From Kordia sp. (GTDB lineage Bacteria; Bacteroidota; Bacteroidia; Flavobacteriales; Flavobacteriaceae): a stretch of DNA of 64,000 nucleotides. The stretch covers positions 1 to 64,000 of the forward strand of contig NZ_JAKVBC010000031.1 in NCBI RefSeq assembly GCF_022447245.1. The letters run 5' to 3'. The notes beneath the pieces are model-generated. The model did no database searches. It worked only from the letters and a program-made list of their open reading frames with translations, and was not told where the DNA came from. Positions 36,779 through 45,537 of the stretch are shown here, in pieces; the stretch's first letter is position 1, and each line of letters starts with the position of its first letter. Both the position numbers and the translations under genes were made by a program.

Positions 36779-38028
36779 ATCTCCTTATAAAATCCGCTAC
36801 TATCATTGATGCAGCAAGTGAATATCATCAGGCTATAAACGATATTTTGATAGAAAACGGAGTCATTACTCAGATTGCCACTTCCATTGAAAATTCTCAT
36901 AATTACGACACTATTTCGCTAGAAAACCTTCATATCTCACAAGGTTGGTTTGACAGTAGTGTGAGTTTGGGAGAACCAGGATTTGAAGAACGTGAAACCA
37001 TAGAGAATGGTTTGAAAACGGCTGCAAAAAGTGGTTTTACTGCCATTGCGGTGAATCCGAACGCAAATCCAATTGCTGATACCAAAGCTGATATTGCTTT
37101 TTTAAAAAGTAAAGCTTTTGGAAATGCAGTCAATCTCCATCCTATTGGTGCGTTGACAAATGCCAGTAAAAGTATGGATTTGGCAGAGTTGTTTGATATG
37201 AAAAATGCCGGAGCGATTGCCTTTGGCGATTATCAAAAAGCTATTAGAAATCCGAATTTACTAAAGATTGCTCTACTGTATGCTGATAATTTTGATGGCT
37301 TAGTGATGTCATTCCCACAAGAGAATCAAATTGTTGGAAAAGGAATTGTCAACGAAGGACCAAACAGTACACGATTGGGCTTAAAAGGAATTCCATCCTT
37401 AGCGGAAGAATTACATATTGCGCGCGATTTATTTTTGCTAGCTTATACCAAAGGAAAATTGCACATTCCAACGATTTCTACAGCAACATCAGTGCAATTG
37501 ATTCGTGAAGCCAAATCCAAAGGTTTGAATGTGAGTTGTTCTGTTGCTATTCATAATTTGATGATGACAGATGACGAATTAGAAACGTTTGACACGCAAT
37601 ATAAAGTACTACCACCATTACGTACCGAAAACGATCGAAACGCTTTGATTGAAGGTTTAAAAGACGGTACAATTGATATGGTAACAAGCGATCATAACCC
37701 GATTGATATAGAACATAAAAAAGTAGAATTTGACAATGCCATGTACGGAACTATCGGTTTAGAAAGTGCTTTTGGTACCTTGCAAACTATTTTTGATACC
37801 GAAACTAGCATTCAACTTATTACTTCAGGGAAAGAACGATTTGGAATTGAAACCTCAACAATTGCAGTTGGACAACAAGCAAATCTGACACTTTTTAATC
37901 CTGAAGGAAACTATACTTTTACCAAAGAACATATTCACAGTAGCTCTCAAAACAGTGCTTTTTTAGGCAAAGAATTGAAAGGAACTGTTTACGGAATCAT
38001 TCATAACCAACAAAAAGTTATTTCGTAA
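36775..38028 (+). CDS. Dihydroorotase-like protein lacking metal ligands
   Basis: 417 residues with the amidohydrolase fold of dihydroorotases. Active enzymes have DxHxHxREPG; here residues 60-69 read DSSVSLGEPG, so both His are Ser and Arg66 is Gly. The later Asp is kept (SDHNP, Asp307), and other usual His positions are also replaced (SFPQE, LHIPTIST). This resembles non-catalytic PyrC-prime/PyrX proteins that support aspartate transcarbamoylase. Some Bacteroidota rely on this form plus a separate active enzyme. It overlaps the vWA gene by 4 bp and the next gene by 1 bp, a tight operon. Not expected to cleave dihydroorotate by the standard mechanism. Confidence 0.8.
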   Translation: MNLLIKSATIIDAASEYHQAINDILIENGVITQIATSIENSHNYDTISLENLHISQGWFDSSVSLGEPGFEERETIENGLKTAAKSGFTAIAVNPNANPIADTKADIAFLKSKAFGNAVNLHPIGALTNASKSMDLAELFDMKNAGAIAFGDYQKAIRNPNLLKIALLYADNFDGLVMSFPQENQIVGKGIVNEGPNSTRLGLKGIPSLAEELHIARDLFLLAYTKGKLHIPTISTATSVQLIREAKSKGLNVSCSVAIHNLMMTDDELETFDTQYKVLPPLRTENDRNALIEGLKDGTIDMVTSDHNPIDIEHKKVEFDNAMYGTIGLESAFGTLQTIFDTETSIQLITSGKERFGIETSTIAVGQQANLTLFNPEGNYTFTKEHIHSSSQNSAFLGKELKGTVYGIIHNQQKVIS

Positions 38029-38354
38029 TGGACTCAAAAACTATAGAAAACGGGAGACAAATTGCCATTATTTCGTACCTGTTAACGCTCGGATTAATCA
38101 TTGCATTTGTAATGAATATGGATCCTAAAAATAAATACGCTGCCATGCATATCCGTCAATCTTTAGGTTTAAATATTCTATTCTATGCAATTGCATTTCT
38201 TACAGGTTATTTTACTGGTTGGATGGTTGCAACTCCGTTTTATGTCTTTTTTATTGTCCTTTGGGCATTTGGGCTTACCAATGCCATACAACGTGAATAC
38301 ACACCTATTCCACTAGTTGGCGATTACTTTCAAGAATGGTTTAAATCTATTTAA
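38028..38354 (+). CDS. DUF4870/Tic20-like small membrane protein
   Basis: 108 residues with three or four hydrophobic segments (IAIISYLLTLGLIIAFVMN, SLGLNILFYAIAFLTGYFTG, MVATPFYVFFIVLWAFGL). A HIRQSLGLN motif precedes the second helix and IPLVGDYFQEWF closes the protein, as in DUF4870-like proteins. Inner membrane; function unknown. Its ATG overlaps the last base of the dihydroorotase-like stop codon, and an esterase gene follows 11 bp later. Confidence 0.8.
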   Translation: MDSKTIENGRQIAIISYLLTLGLIIAFVMNMDPKNKYAAMHIRQSLGLNILFYAIAFLTGYFTGWMVATPFYVFFIVLWAFGLTNAIQREYTPIPLVGDYFQEWFKSI

Positions 38355-38365
38355 CAAATTACTCC

Positions 38366-39019
38366 ATGGAAACTCAAAAATTATCATTACACCATTTAAT
38401 CAGAACTCCAAAAACTGCCACTGAAAACGCGCCTGTTATAATCTTATTACACGGTTATGGAAGTAATGAAGAAGATTTATTTTCGTTTGCAGCAGAATTG
38501 CCAGATCATTTATTTGTAGTATCTGCACGTGCACCAAGAGATTTACAACCGTATGGATATTCTTGGTATGATATTCATTACACTACTACTGAAAAAATAA
38601 GTAATGATGAACAAGCTATTGAATCTAGAGATTTGGTGGCTACATTTATTGATGAAGTCGTTGCCAACTATCCTGTAGATGCCAATAATGTAAGTTTGTT
38701 AGGATTCAGTCAAGGAACCATTTTGAGTTATGCAGTAGCGTTTACCTATCCTGAAAAAATAAAAAATGTAGTGGCATTGAGCGGTTATTTGAATCACAAA
38801 ATCTTTGAAGTTAGTGACGACAAAAAATACGATCATTTAAACTTTTATTGTTCTCATGGTAGCGTAGATCAAGTGATTCCTGTACAAGCAGCTCGAGAAA
38901 TCACACCTTTTATGGAATTAAACAATCTGAGTCACGTATACCAAGAATATCCTGTAGGACATGGTGTGGCACCACAAAACTTCTATTCTTTTAAAGCTTG
39001 GTTGGAGAAGCGCATTTAA
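38366..39019 (+). CDS. Phospholipase/carboxylesterase family hydrolase
   Basis: 217 residues, a complete alpha/beta hydrolase of the YpfH/carboxylesterase type. Oxyanion stretch LLHGYGSNEEDLF, nucleophile Ser115 in GFSQG, acid Asp168 in GSVDQVIP, and catalytic His199 in VGHGV. Cytoplasmic, without signal peptide. Hydrolyses small acyl esters in characterised relatives; natural substrate unknown. Last gene of the vWA/dihydroorotase-like/DUF4870-like operon. The region downstream is occupied by decayed genes. Confidence 0.9.
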   Translation: METQKLSLHHLIRTPKTATENAPVIILLHGYGSNEEDLFSFAAELPDHLFVVSARAPRDLQPYGYSWYDIHYTTTEKISNDEQAIESRDLVATFIDEVVANYPVDANNVSLLGFSQGTILSYAVAFTYPEKIKNVVALSGYLNHKIFEVSDDKKYDHLNFYCSHGSVDQVIPVQAAREITPFMELNNLSHVYQEYPVGHGVAPQNFYSFKAWLEKRI

Positions 39020-39166
39020 TTCTAAATTAATTACTTAAAATATTACGCAAAAGACGTTGAATTTTTCATAAAAAAGAGACTGCTTTTTTAAACAGTATCT
39101 TCTCATTAACCTAAAATAAAATGTGTAAATCCACACGACGCTAAACAGTCTAGTTAGTTAGTTAGT

Positions 39167-39560
39167 TTATAACACCTCAATAACTGTAAATGTTTCCCAA
39201 GGACCAATTTGATCGCGATTAGCTTGTAATGTATTACCTCCCAATATTTCTCGAGATACATACTAATTATTTTCTGCTTTTAAAGCAATTTTATTGCAAC
39301 CTACCCAAACAACTATAAATTCTCTGTTACTTACCTTACTATTAGCACTCATTATAATATCTTCTCCATCTGAGGAAACAAAATCATTTCCCGCTTGGAA
39401 CATCATTTTTGTCGGATCTGGAGTACCATGTCCTCCTGTCTTTATTACAACAAGTTCCAAAGCAGTTGATTCCTCTGTTCTAAAGCTACTAATTTCGTTG
39501 GATTCTCTCCTTGATTATCGGTAAATGTGCTGTCATCTGCTTGTAATTTAATTGTACATA
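39167..39560 (-). pseudogene. Decayed beta-trefoil (fascin-like) protein
   Basis: The minus strand encodes LQADDSTFTDNQGENPTKL, then after a frameshift ELVVIKTGGHGTPDPTKMMF, IVVWVGCNKIALKAENN, an in-frame stop, and YVSREILGGNTLQANRDQIG ending in PWETFTVIEVL. The KIALKAENN-stop-YVSRE junction and GPWETFTV are typical of fascin-like trefoil repeats. At least one frameshift and one stop disrupt it. The 5' limit is approximate. A (TAGT)4 microsatellite lies just beyond its 3' end. Confidence 0.6.
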
Positions 39561-39857
39561 TAATCTAAAGTTTTAATTGTTCATATTTAATTGTGCAATT
39601 AAGAATAGATAGTAGCTACTGAATTAAATATCAAACACTTAATTACAATACAAATGTTGAAATTTTACAGATATATTGCATTGAAATTACCTTAACTGTC
39701 ATTTTTTTGACTACGGGTGTACTCATTTTGATCATGAGTTCTAAAAGAAATTAATACTACAGCTAAAACACTTATATTTAGAATCAAGTATTTATACGTT
39801 AAAATGCTTTTCGATTGCGTAGTATATTTATACAACAACAAATTAGAATCTGCAACC

Positions 39858-40261
39858 ATGAAAACACCAGAAGAAAAGAAAAAGTTAGAGGAAACTGCTC
39901 CAAAGTTCAAAGATTTTGACAAACCTATTATAGTAAATACTAAAGACTACATTTTAAGGCTTTTGTAAGACTATAACTTGGAAACTCTAAAGTGTTATTC
40001 ATTCTCGCGAATGATTATTATTACCCAACTACAGAAGTACACTTATATCTTTGAGCTGCGAAAGATGGTGAATATAACCAAATCCAAAACAATTCTGTAG
40101 TTTCCCTCGGATTAAAAACCTACTTAAGTGCTCAAATCACTTCTGGAAAAGGAATAGTACACATAGAAAATACAGTTACCACATAAGATGCTCATGGAAA
40201 ACACAGTGTAGAAATAGAATCTTTATGTAAGACCATTCGGATCAAACAAAAAAAGCGCTAA
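39858..40261 (+). pseudogene. Decayed gene of unknown family
   Basis: Starts MKTPEEKKKLEETAPKF and DKPIIVNTKDYILRL, then TAA. After a frame change the sequence continues FILANDYYYPTTEVHLYL, TGA, AAKDGEYNQIQNNSVVSLGL and ITSGKGIVHIENTVTT, TAA, DAHGKHSVEIESL to 40261. At least three stops and one frameshift. It is followed by a strong terminator that once may have served it. Confidence 0.6.
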
Positions 40262-40282
40262 ATATTGAGTTTAGCGCTTTTT
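40250..40282. terminator. Bidirectional rho-independent terminator
   Basis: Perfect stem GCGCTAAA/TTTAGCGC extended by an A5/T5 run, loop of seven bases. It serves the minus-strand gene ending at 40311 and formerly the decayed gene on the plus strand. Confidence 0.85.
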
Positions 40283-40310
40283 ACTTATACTATTTACGTT
40301 AAGAAATAAA

Positions 40311-40841
40311 TTATTCTTTATACTTAGGATACAACACTTCTCTTATCAACTCAAAAGTTAGTTCTTTAGTTGTATCATTTACGTCGTAGCGTAAAATCAT
40401 TTCTCCCCAAAAATCGCCATCAGTAAAACTACATAAAATCCACTTATGGTTAATTACTTTTACCTTATCAACGGACATGAATTTTCCACCAGTACCATCA
40501 AAAGGAACCAAAGGATTGTTTGCCGAAGCCGAATTTTGATCGTAAATGGCATCTGTAATTCTTTGGGTAAGGTTCTCTGTGTTAACACCTGATCCTTCAA
40601 AATATTCTTTAGCTTCACCGTTATTTTCAAAAGAAAAATAGCGCAAATCTAAATTCTCATTATACAACATATTCGTTGTATCCTTATATGCTTTTATATT
40701 ATTTTGTAGAGTTTCTGTCTTTCCACGCAAGTCTTCAATTTTAGAATTCTGCTGCTCGTACATTTTATTCATACTCACATATTGGTATATGGCTAATAAT
40801 ATCAAAAAAATGACTGCATATAATAAGATTCTCTTTTTCAT
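40311..40841 (-). CDS. Single-pass membrane protein with coiled coil
   Basis: 176 residues. One N-terminal membrane anchor (LLYAVIFLILLAIYQYV), a short coiled-coil-like helix (MYEQQNSKIEDLRGKTETLQNNIKAY region) and a mixed alpha/beta C-terminal domain (VDKVKVINHKWILCSFTDGDFWGEMILRYDV). No catalytic motif. It follows the metallo-beta-lactamase-fold hydrolase by 13 bp, so they form an operon, and the pair appears conserved in flavobacteria (recollection). Function unknown. Confidence 0.7.
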   Translation of the reverse strand: MKKRILLYAVIFLILLAIYQYVSMNKMYEQQNSKIEDLRGKTETLQNNIKAYKDTTNMLYNENLDLRYFSFENNGEAKEYFEGSGVNTENLTQRITDAIYDQNSASANNPLVPFDGTGGKFMSVDKVKVINHKWILCSFTDGDFWGEMILRYDVNDTTKELTFELIREVLYPKYKE

Positions 40842-40854
40842 GGTACTGCTATTT

Positions 40855-41619
40855 TTAAATCGTGATTGTTAAGGTATCGTATGCCAAAAATACATTTTCT
40901 GGCAATTCTTTGGAAACTTCTGCATGAAAACCTAACAAATGACTGATATGTGTTAAATACGCACGTTCTGGTTTAATTTCTGCAATAAAATCCAACGCTT
41001 CCTGCAACGAAAAATGTGATATATGTTCTTGAATTCGCAACGCATTGACTACTAATACTTTTAAACCTTTCAACTTATCCTTTTCCGCTTGTTCCATCGT
41101 TTTTACATCTGTCAAATACGCAAAATCATCAAAGCGATAACCAAAGACTTGTAACTTATAATGAAACGCATTAATTGGTGTTATTCGTACACCTTCGAGT
41201 TCAAAAGAATGATTATTTTTTACTTCATGTTGAATCACGCCTGGTGCGCCCGGATATTTATTTTCAGTAGCAAAAATATAATCAAAACGTCGTTGTAATT
41301 CTCCAAATACACGTTTATGAGCATAGGTATGAATATCGCCTTGGCGAAAATAAAAAGGTCTAATATCATCCAAACCAGCCGTATGATCAGCATGTTCGTG
41401 TGTAAACAAAATACCATCAATATGACGACAATTGGCACGCAACATTTGCTGGCGAAAATCAGGTCCACAATCCACCACATAAGTTGCGTTTGCCCAAGAA
41501 ATCAAAATAGAAACTCGCAGGCGTTTGTCACGAGGATCATCACTTAAGCAGACAGGATGATCGCTTCCTATAATGGGAATCCCTTGAGAAGTTCCAGTTC
41601 CTAAAAAAGTTATTTGCAT
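40855..41619 (-). CDS. MBL-fold metallo-hydrolase (PhnP/RNase Z-like)
   Basis: 254 residues. Begins ITFLGTGTSQGIPIIGSDHPVC, as in PhnP-like phosphodiesterases, with the dinuclear metal motif HEHADH at 74-79 and further ligands in VVDCGPDFR, FHYKLQVFG and LTHISHLLG. Predicted to hydrolyse a phosphodiester (cyclic or nucleotide-like), substrate not determined. Cytoplasmic and full length. The downstream membrane-anchored protein is in the same operon. The long gene on the other strand starts 165 bp away with its own promoter. Confidence 0.88.
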   Translation of the reverse strand: MQITFLGTGTSQGIPIIGSDHPVCLSDDPRDKRLRVSILISWANATYVVDCGPDFRQQMLRANCRHIDGILFTHEHADHTAGLDDIRPFYFRQGDIHTYAHKRVFGELQRRFDYIFATENKYPGAPGVIQHEVKNNHSFELEGVRITPINAFHYKLQVFGYRFDDFAYLTDVKTMEQAEKDKLKGLKVLVVNALRIQEHISHFSLQEALDFIAEIKPERAYLTHISHLLGFHAEVSKELPENVFLAYDTLTITI

Positions 41620-41754
41620 AGCAAAATTTGATAAATTGTTAAGAATTAGACAATTTTAAATACATATCTGTGTATTTTACCAATCATTCTTCAAATTTAA
41701 CTGATTATTTAACAAAAAACCTTAAATATTTAGTTCAAAAAAAATCTGAATGTT

Positions 41755-41762
41755 TATTTTTG
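41755..41762 (+). promoter_or_regulatory. Candidate -7 element (TATTTTTG)
   Basis: Exact TAnnTTTG match 22 bp before ATG 41785. Confidence 0.5.
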
Positions 41763-41784
41763 TACTAAACAAATTTATCCACGC

Positions 41785-43248
41785 ATGGCTATTGTCTACA
41801 AAGGTGATAAGGTGATAGAGAATGTACCTTCCATCAAAGCGAAAGCATTACGAATTAACTTAAACAGTCAAATCTACGGAACATTTGCAGAAATTGGTGC
41901 TGGGCAAGAAACTGTCCGTCACTTTTTTAGGTCAGGTGGTGCTTCCGGTACTATTGCAAAGGCAATGAGTGCGTATGATAAAGATTTTAGTGACGCCATA
42001 TATGGTGTTGAAAACGATCGCCGTTATGTAACCGAAGCACGTTTAAAGAAAATGTTATCGCATGAAATGTCGCTAATTGAAGCACGTATTACTCGCGAGA
42101 AACATCCTGATAAAATGTTTTTCAGTTTTGCAAATACCGTTGCTACAATTGACTTTGCTAAGAAATACAAAGGTCACGGATGGATGGGAATCAAGTACCA
42201 AATTGACCCATCTCAAGAATACAACGAAATCGTTTTACACGTACGTTTCCACGAAATTGATGCAAAATTACAGCAAGAAACCCTGGGAATTATGGGTGTT
42301 AACCTAATTTTTGGTGCGTTTTATAAATATGATAATCCTAAACAGTTACTCAAAAGCTTGTATGATCATATTGACAAGGATAAGATTGAAATTGATACGA
42401 TTAACTTTTCTGGCCCGCAATTTGACGAAGTTGATAACCGTTTGATGAGTTTACAACTCTTGAAAAATGGTATGACGGAAGCCGTTATTTTTGGTCCTGA
42501 CGGTAACAATATACTTCCAGCACGTTTATTGTACAAAAAAAATGTATTGGCACTTCGCGGAAGCTATAGACCTGTGACTAAGGTAAATATGGATATGTTT
42601 AAAAAGTCGTACGAAATTTTTATTCGTGAAAATAAAGTTGAAGAAGAAAAAACAGTTGTACTTTTTGAAATCACGTTATCTAATCTTCGTGCAGAAGGTG
42701 AAATTGATGAACAAGATTTTATGGACAGAGCACAATTACTCGGTTCGCTTGGACAAACGGTTATGATTTCAAACTTCAAAGAATATTACCGTTTGGTTGA
42801 TTACTTCTCTAACTACACCAAAGAGCGTATGGCATTGACTATGGGAGTTAATAATTTAGTCGATATTTTTGATGAAAAATACTATCGTCATGTAAGTGGA
42901 GGAATTCTAGAAGCATTTGGAAAACTCTTCTACAAAGACTTAAAAGTATACTTGTATCCAATGAAGCGAAAGGAAACTGGTGAATTGGTAAATAGTAACA
43001 ACTTAAAAGTACATCCACGTATGAAAGAGCTGTACAAGTTCTTTAAATACAATGGTAAAGTAGTTGATATCTTTGATTTTGAAAACGACATTCTCCACAT
43101 TTTCTCTAGAAAAGTATTAAAAATGATTGCTGACAATGAAGAAGGTTGGGAAGAAATGCTTCCAGATGGTGTTGCCGAAATCATTAAAGAGAAAAACTTA
43201 TTCGGTTATTTGCAACAAGGTAAAAGTGAATTGATAGAAAACAAATAA
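41785..43248 (+). CDS. Conserved uncharacterised cytoplasmic protein
   Basis: 487 residues, no signal peptide or membrane helix. I recognise it as a conserved protein often mislabelled as a TonB receptor or nicotinate-nucleotide adenylyltransferase; the sequence supports neither. Distinct blocks are YGTFAEIGAGQETVRHFFRSGGASGT, KMFFSFANTVATIDFAKKYKGHGWMG and NVLALRGSYRPVTKVNMDMF. The opening GAGQE and the KGHGWMG loop are nucleotide-site-like but not diagnostic. It stands alone between a promoter element and a good terminator, implying separate control. Function unknown; high conservation suggests a core role. Confidence 0.75.
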   Translation: MAIVYKGDKVIENVPSIKAKALRINLNSQIYGTFAEIGAGQETVRHFFRSGGASGTIAKAMSAYDKDFSDAIYGVENDRRYVTEARLKKMLSHEMSLIEARITREKHPDKMFFSFANTVATIDFAKKYKGHGWMGIKYQIDPSQEYNEIVLHVRFHEIDAKLQQETLGIMGVNLIFGAFYKYDNPKQLLKSLYDHIDKDKIEIDTINFSGPQFDEVDNRLMSLQLLKNGMTEAVIFGPDGNNILPARLLYKKNVLALRGSYRPVTKVNMDMFKKSYEIFIRENKVEEEKTVVLFEITLSNLRAEGEIDEQDFMDRAQLLGSLGQTVMISNFKEYYRLVDYFSNYTKERMALTMGVNNLVDIFDEKYYRHVSGGILEAFGKLFYKDLKVYLYPMKRKETGELVNSNNLKVHPRMKELYKFFKYNGKVVDIFDFENDILHIFSRKVLKMIADNEEGWEEMLPDGVAEIIKEKNLFGYLQQGKSELIENK

Positions 43249-43252
43249 TATG

Positions 43253-43281
43253 AGAAGCTCCTTTTTTAGGAGCTTTTTTTA
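43253..43281 (+). terminator. Rho-independent terminator
   Basis: AGCTCC/GGAGCT stem with a 7-base T/A loop, followed by seven T, just after the stop at 43248. Confidence 0.8.
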
Positions 43282-43328
43282 GATTTTCAATTGAAATAAT
43301 GTACCTTGGTTTCTTCCAAAACAATTAC

Positions 43329-44190
43329 GTGAAAAAACTACTCGTTCTATTTTTGTTAAGTGTTTCTTTTCAAGGCTTTTCTCAAGATTTTGATACTATT
43401 AATGCAGAAATCATGAAGGAAGCTACCAAGCTTTATGAGTTACAAGTTATAGCATAAAAAGGAGCCGATTTATATTTAAAGAAATATAAAAACCGTGATA
43501 ATATTGGTGGATATATCTCTTATAAGCAAGATTCCGTTTCAAAGTTCATATTCTACTCAAAAGCAAAAAATGCAAAAGTGATTGCAGGAATTACACTTGA
43601 TGCTTCTCACAATTTAACAGAAACTGGAATTGACGTCACTGAACGTAACTTTAATGCTTACGAAACTGATTTATGCGAAATTCGTTCTAAATCGGAGCAA
43701 CGTATCAGAACTGATAAGCTTTTTAAAACGTATAATAATATCCAGTTAAAGATTCTTCCATTAATCTATAAAGGAAAAAAGAAAGCGTATATCGTAACAG
43801 GTTCTAAAAAAAACTGGCATGGCTGTTTTTGGAAATGATTATTGTATTGATTTTGACAAAGACAATAAAATAGTTGGTGTAAAACGACTTCAAGCAGAAG
43901 TTACTCCTATTGAATATCAAAATGACAACAAAGAATATAACGCTATTCATATACACACAAAATATGCTGGAGATGCAATGACAGTAACGGATGTTTTTAC
44001 CTTATTGATGCATTGGAAATATTCAAATTGGGAAACACACATGGTGGTTTCTAAAGATTATTTGAGCGTGCTACACCTAAGAAGTTAACGACTTATTTCT
44101 ATGACTAAGGAAGCTTATGAAAAAATGATAGAACGAATTGACAAGGCAAAAGAAAAGCAAAAACAAAAGGCTCAAAAGACGAAAAACTAG
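43329..44190 (+). pseudogene. Decayed secreted protein
   Basis: From GTG 43329 the frame gives a signal peptide (KKLLVLFLLSVSFQGFSQ) and continues to an in-frame TAA at 43455-43457. It then resumes in the same frame (GADLYLKKYKNRDNIGGYIS, ERNFNAYETDLCEIRSKSEQ). A frameshift near 43820 leads to VFGNDYCIDFDKDNKIVGVK and KYAGDAMTVTDVFTLLMHWKY. A third lesion near 44085-44105 leads to AYEKMIERIDKAKEKQKQKA, ending 44190. Clearly one ancestral gene of about 285 residues, no family recognised. The 29-residue ORF at 44101-44190 is probably its tail, not a separate gene. Confidence 0.75.
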
Positions 44191-44344
44191 TTATAAAAAA
44201 ACAGACTCTACAATTTAGTAAAGTCTGTTAGTATATTTTAAAATATCACTTCAATCGAAAATTACTGAGAAAATAACAACTTCACAATCATCTCGACTGC
44301 GTCCGATGTGAAAAAAATATTTTCAAATCATCAAATCAATCCCA

Positions 44345-44806
44345 TTAATTCAAAAGTGCCAAAATCTGAGCTGCATGATCTTTGGTTTTCACTTTATCAA
44401 TCACATGGTCTACAACTCCGTTTTCATTTACTAAGAAGGTTTTACGGTGAATTCCATCATAAATTCTTCCCATAAATTTCTTTTCGCCCCAAACACCAAA
44501 AGCTTCAATGACTTCTTTGTTTTCGTCGGCTAGTAAAGGAAAAGGAAATTCGTATTTATTTTTAAAATTGGTTTGTCTTTTCTCTGAATCGGCACTTACA
44601 CCTAACAACTCAAAACCTTGGCTTTGCAATTCTGCATAATTATCTCTCAAATTACAAGCTTCTGCAGTACAACCTGGCGTACTCGCTTTTGGATAAAAGA
44701 AGACAATTAATTTTTTTCCTGCATAATCTGATAACGAAACTGCATTTCCATCTTGATCATTTACAGTAAAATCAGGTACTTTATCTCCACTTTTTAAGGT
44801 ATTCAT
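44345..44806 (-). CDS. bcp: Thiol peroxidase (peroxiredoxin Q/BCP)
   Basis: 153 residues from ATG 44806; an in-frame TTG nine bases upstream is ignored. Peroxidatic Cys46 and resolving Cys51 lie in STPGCTAEAC, the BCP-type atypical 2-Cys arrangement. PDFTVNDQDGNAVSLSDYAGK and IVFFYPKA precede it. It reduces H2O2 and organic hydroperoxides using thioredoxin in the cytoplasm. Divergent from endonuclease III with only 47 bp between the starts, so the two promoters overlap; both would be useful under oxidative stress. Confidence 0.95.
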   Translation of the reverse strand: MNTLKSGDKVPDFTVNDQDGNAVSLSDYAGKKLIVFFYPKASTPGCTAEACNLRDNYAELQSQGFELLGVSADSEKRQTNFKNKYEFPFPLLADENKEVIEAFGVWGEKKFMGRIYDGIHRKTFLVNENGVVDHVIDKVKTKDHAAQILALLN

Positions 44807-44828
44807 AGCTTTCAATTTTATTATTGAT

Positions 44829-44836
44829 TATTTTTG
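44829..44836 (+). promoter_or_regulatory. Candidate -7 element (TATTTTTG)
   Basis: Exact TAnnTTTG match 17 bp before ATG 44854, within the short region divergent from the peroxiredoxin gene. Confidence 0.5.
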
Positions 44837-44853
44837 TTCAAAAATACTGAAAA

Positions 44854-45519
44854 ATGACTAAACAAGAAAAAGTTCAGTTTGTAATTGACACTTTAGAAGA
44901 ATTTTATCCTGATATTCCAGTTCCACTCGATCACAAAGATCCTTATACTTTATTAATTGCCGTATTAATGTCCGCACAAAGTACCGATGTTCGTGTAAAT
45001 CAAATTACACCGTTACTTTTTGAAAGAGCAGATAATCCGCACGATATGGTAAAATTGACCGTAGAAGAAATCCGAGAAATCATCAAGCCTGTTGGTTTAT
45101 CGCCAATGAAATCGAAAGGAATTCACGGTTTGTCACAAATCTTGATTGATAAACATAACGGAGAAGTTCCTAAAACCTTAGAAGAATTAGAACAATTGCC
45201 TGCGGTTGGTCATAAAACGGCAAGCGTTGTAATTAGTCAAGCCTTCGGTATTCCTGCATTTCCAGTAGATACACACATTCACAGATTGATGTATCGTTGG
45301 AATCTATCTAATGGAAAAAATGTAGTACAGACCGAAAGAGATGCAAAGCGTTTGTTTCCAAGAGAAAAATGGAACGATTTACATTTACAAATTATTTGGT
45401 ACGGTAGAGAATATTCTCCTGCACGCGGTTGGGATTTAGAAAAAGATATTATTACCAAAACCATCGGTAGAAAAACTGTAATAAATGACTATTTAAAAGC
45501 GAAAAAGACTCGCAGCTAA
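44854..45519 (+). CDS. nth: Endonuclease III homologue without Fe-S loop
   Basis: 221 residues. Helix-hairpin-helix LPAVGHKTASVV (115-126) with the catalytic Lys121, and catalytic Asp139 in VDTHIHRL: the complete active site of a bifunctional DNA glycosylase/AP lyase for oxidised pyrimidines. The usual C-terminal C-x6-C-x2-C-x5-C cluster is absent: the corresponding region (REYSPARGWDLEKDIITKTI) has no Cys at all. The C-terminus is otherwise full length. Other flavobacterial enzymes seem to share this (recollection). Its stop codon lies in the loop of a terminator. Confidence 0.92.
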   Translation: MTKQEKVQFVIDTLEEFYPDIPVPLDHKDPYTLLIAVLMSAQSTDVRVNQITPLLFERADNPHDMVKLTVEEIREIIKPVGLSPMKSKGIHGLSQILIDKHNGEVPKTLEELEQLPAVGHKTASVVISQAFGIPAFPVDTHIHRLMYRWNLSNGKNVVQTERDAKRLFPREKWNDLHLQIIWYGREYSPARGWDLEKDIITKTIGRKTVINDYLKAKKTRS

Positions 45520-45530
45520 CGAGTCTTTTT
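45502..45530. terminator. Bidirectional terminator overlapping the nth stop
   Basis: Perfect AAAAAGACTCG/CGAGTCTTTTT stem with a 7-base loop that contains the TAA of nth (45517-45519). It also faces the convergent small gene ending at 45538. Confidence 0.85.
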
Positions 45531-45537
45531 CCAAAGT

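Noticed and set aside
39151-39166. (TAGT)4 microsatellite as a phase-variation switch
   Set aside because: It lies outside any reading frame or promoter of a functional gene; only a fossil is adjacent.
44101-44190. A 29-residue lysine-rich ORF as a separate small gene
   Set aside because: It is best explained as the frameshifted tail of the decayed gene just upstream.
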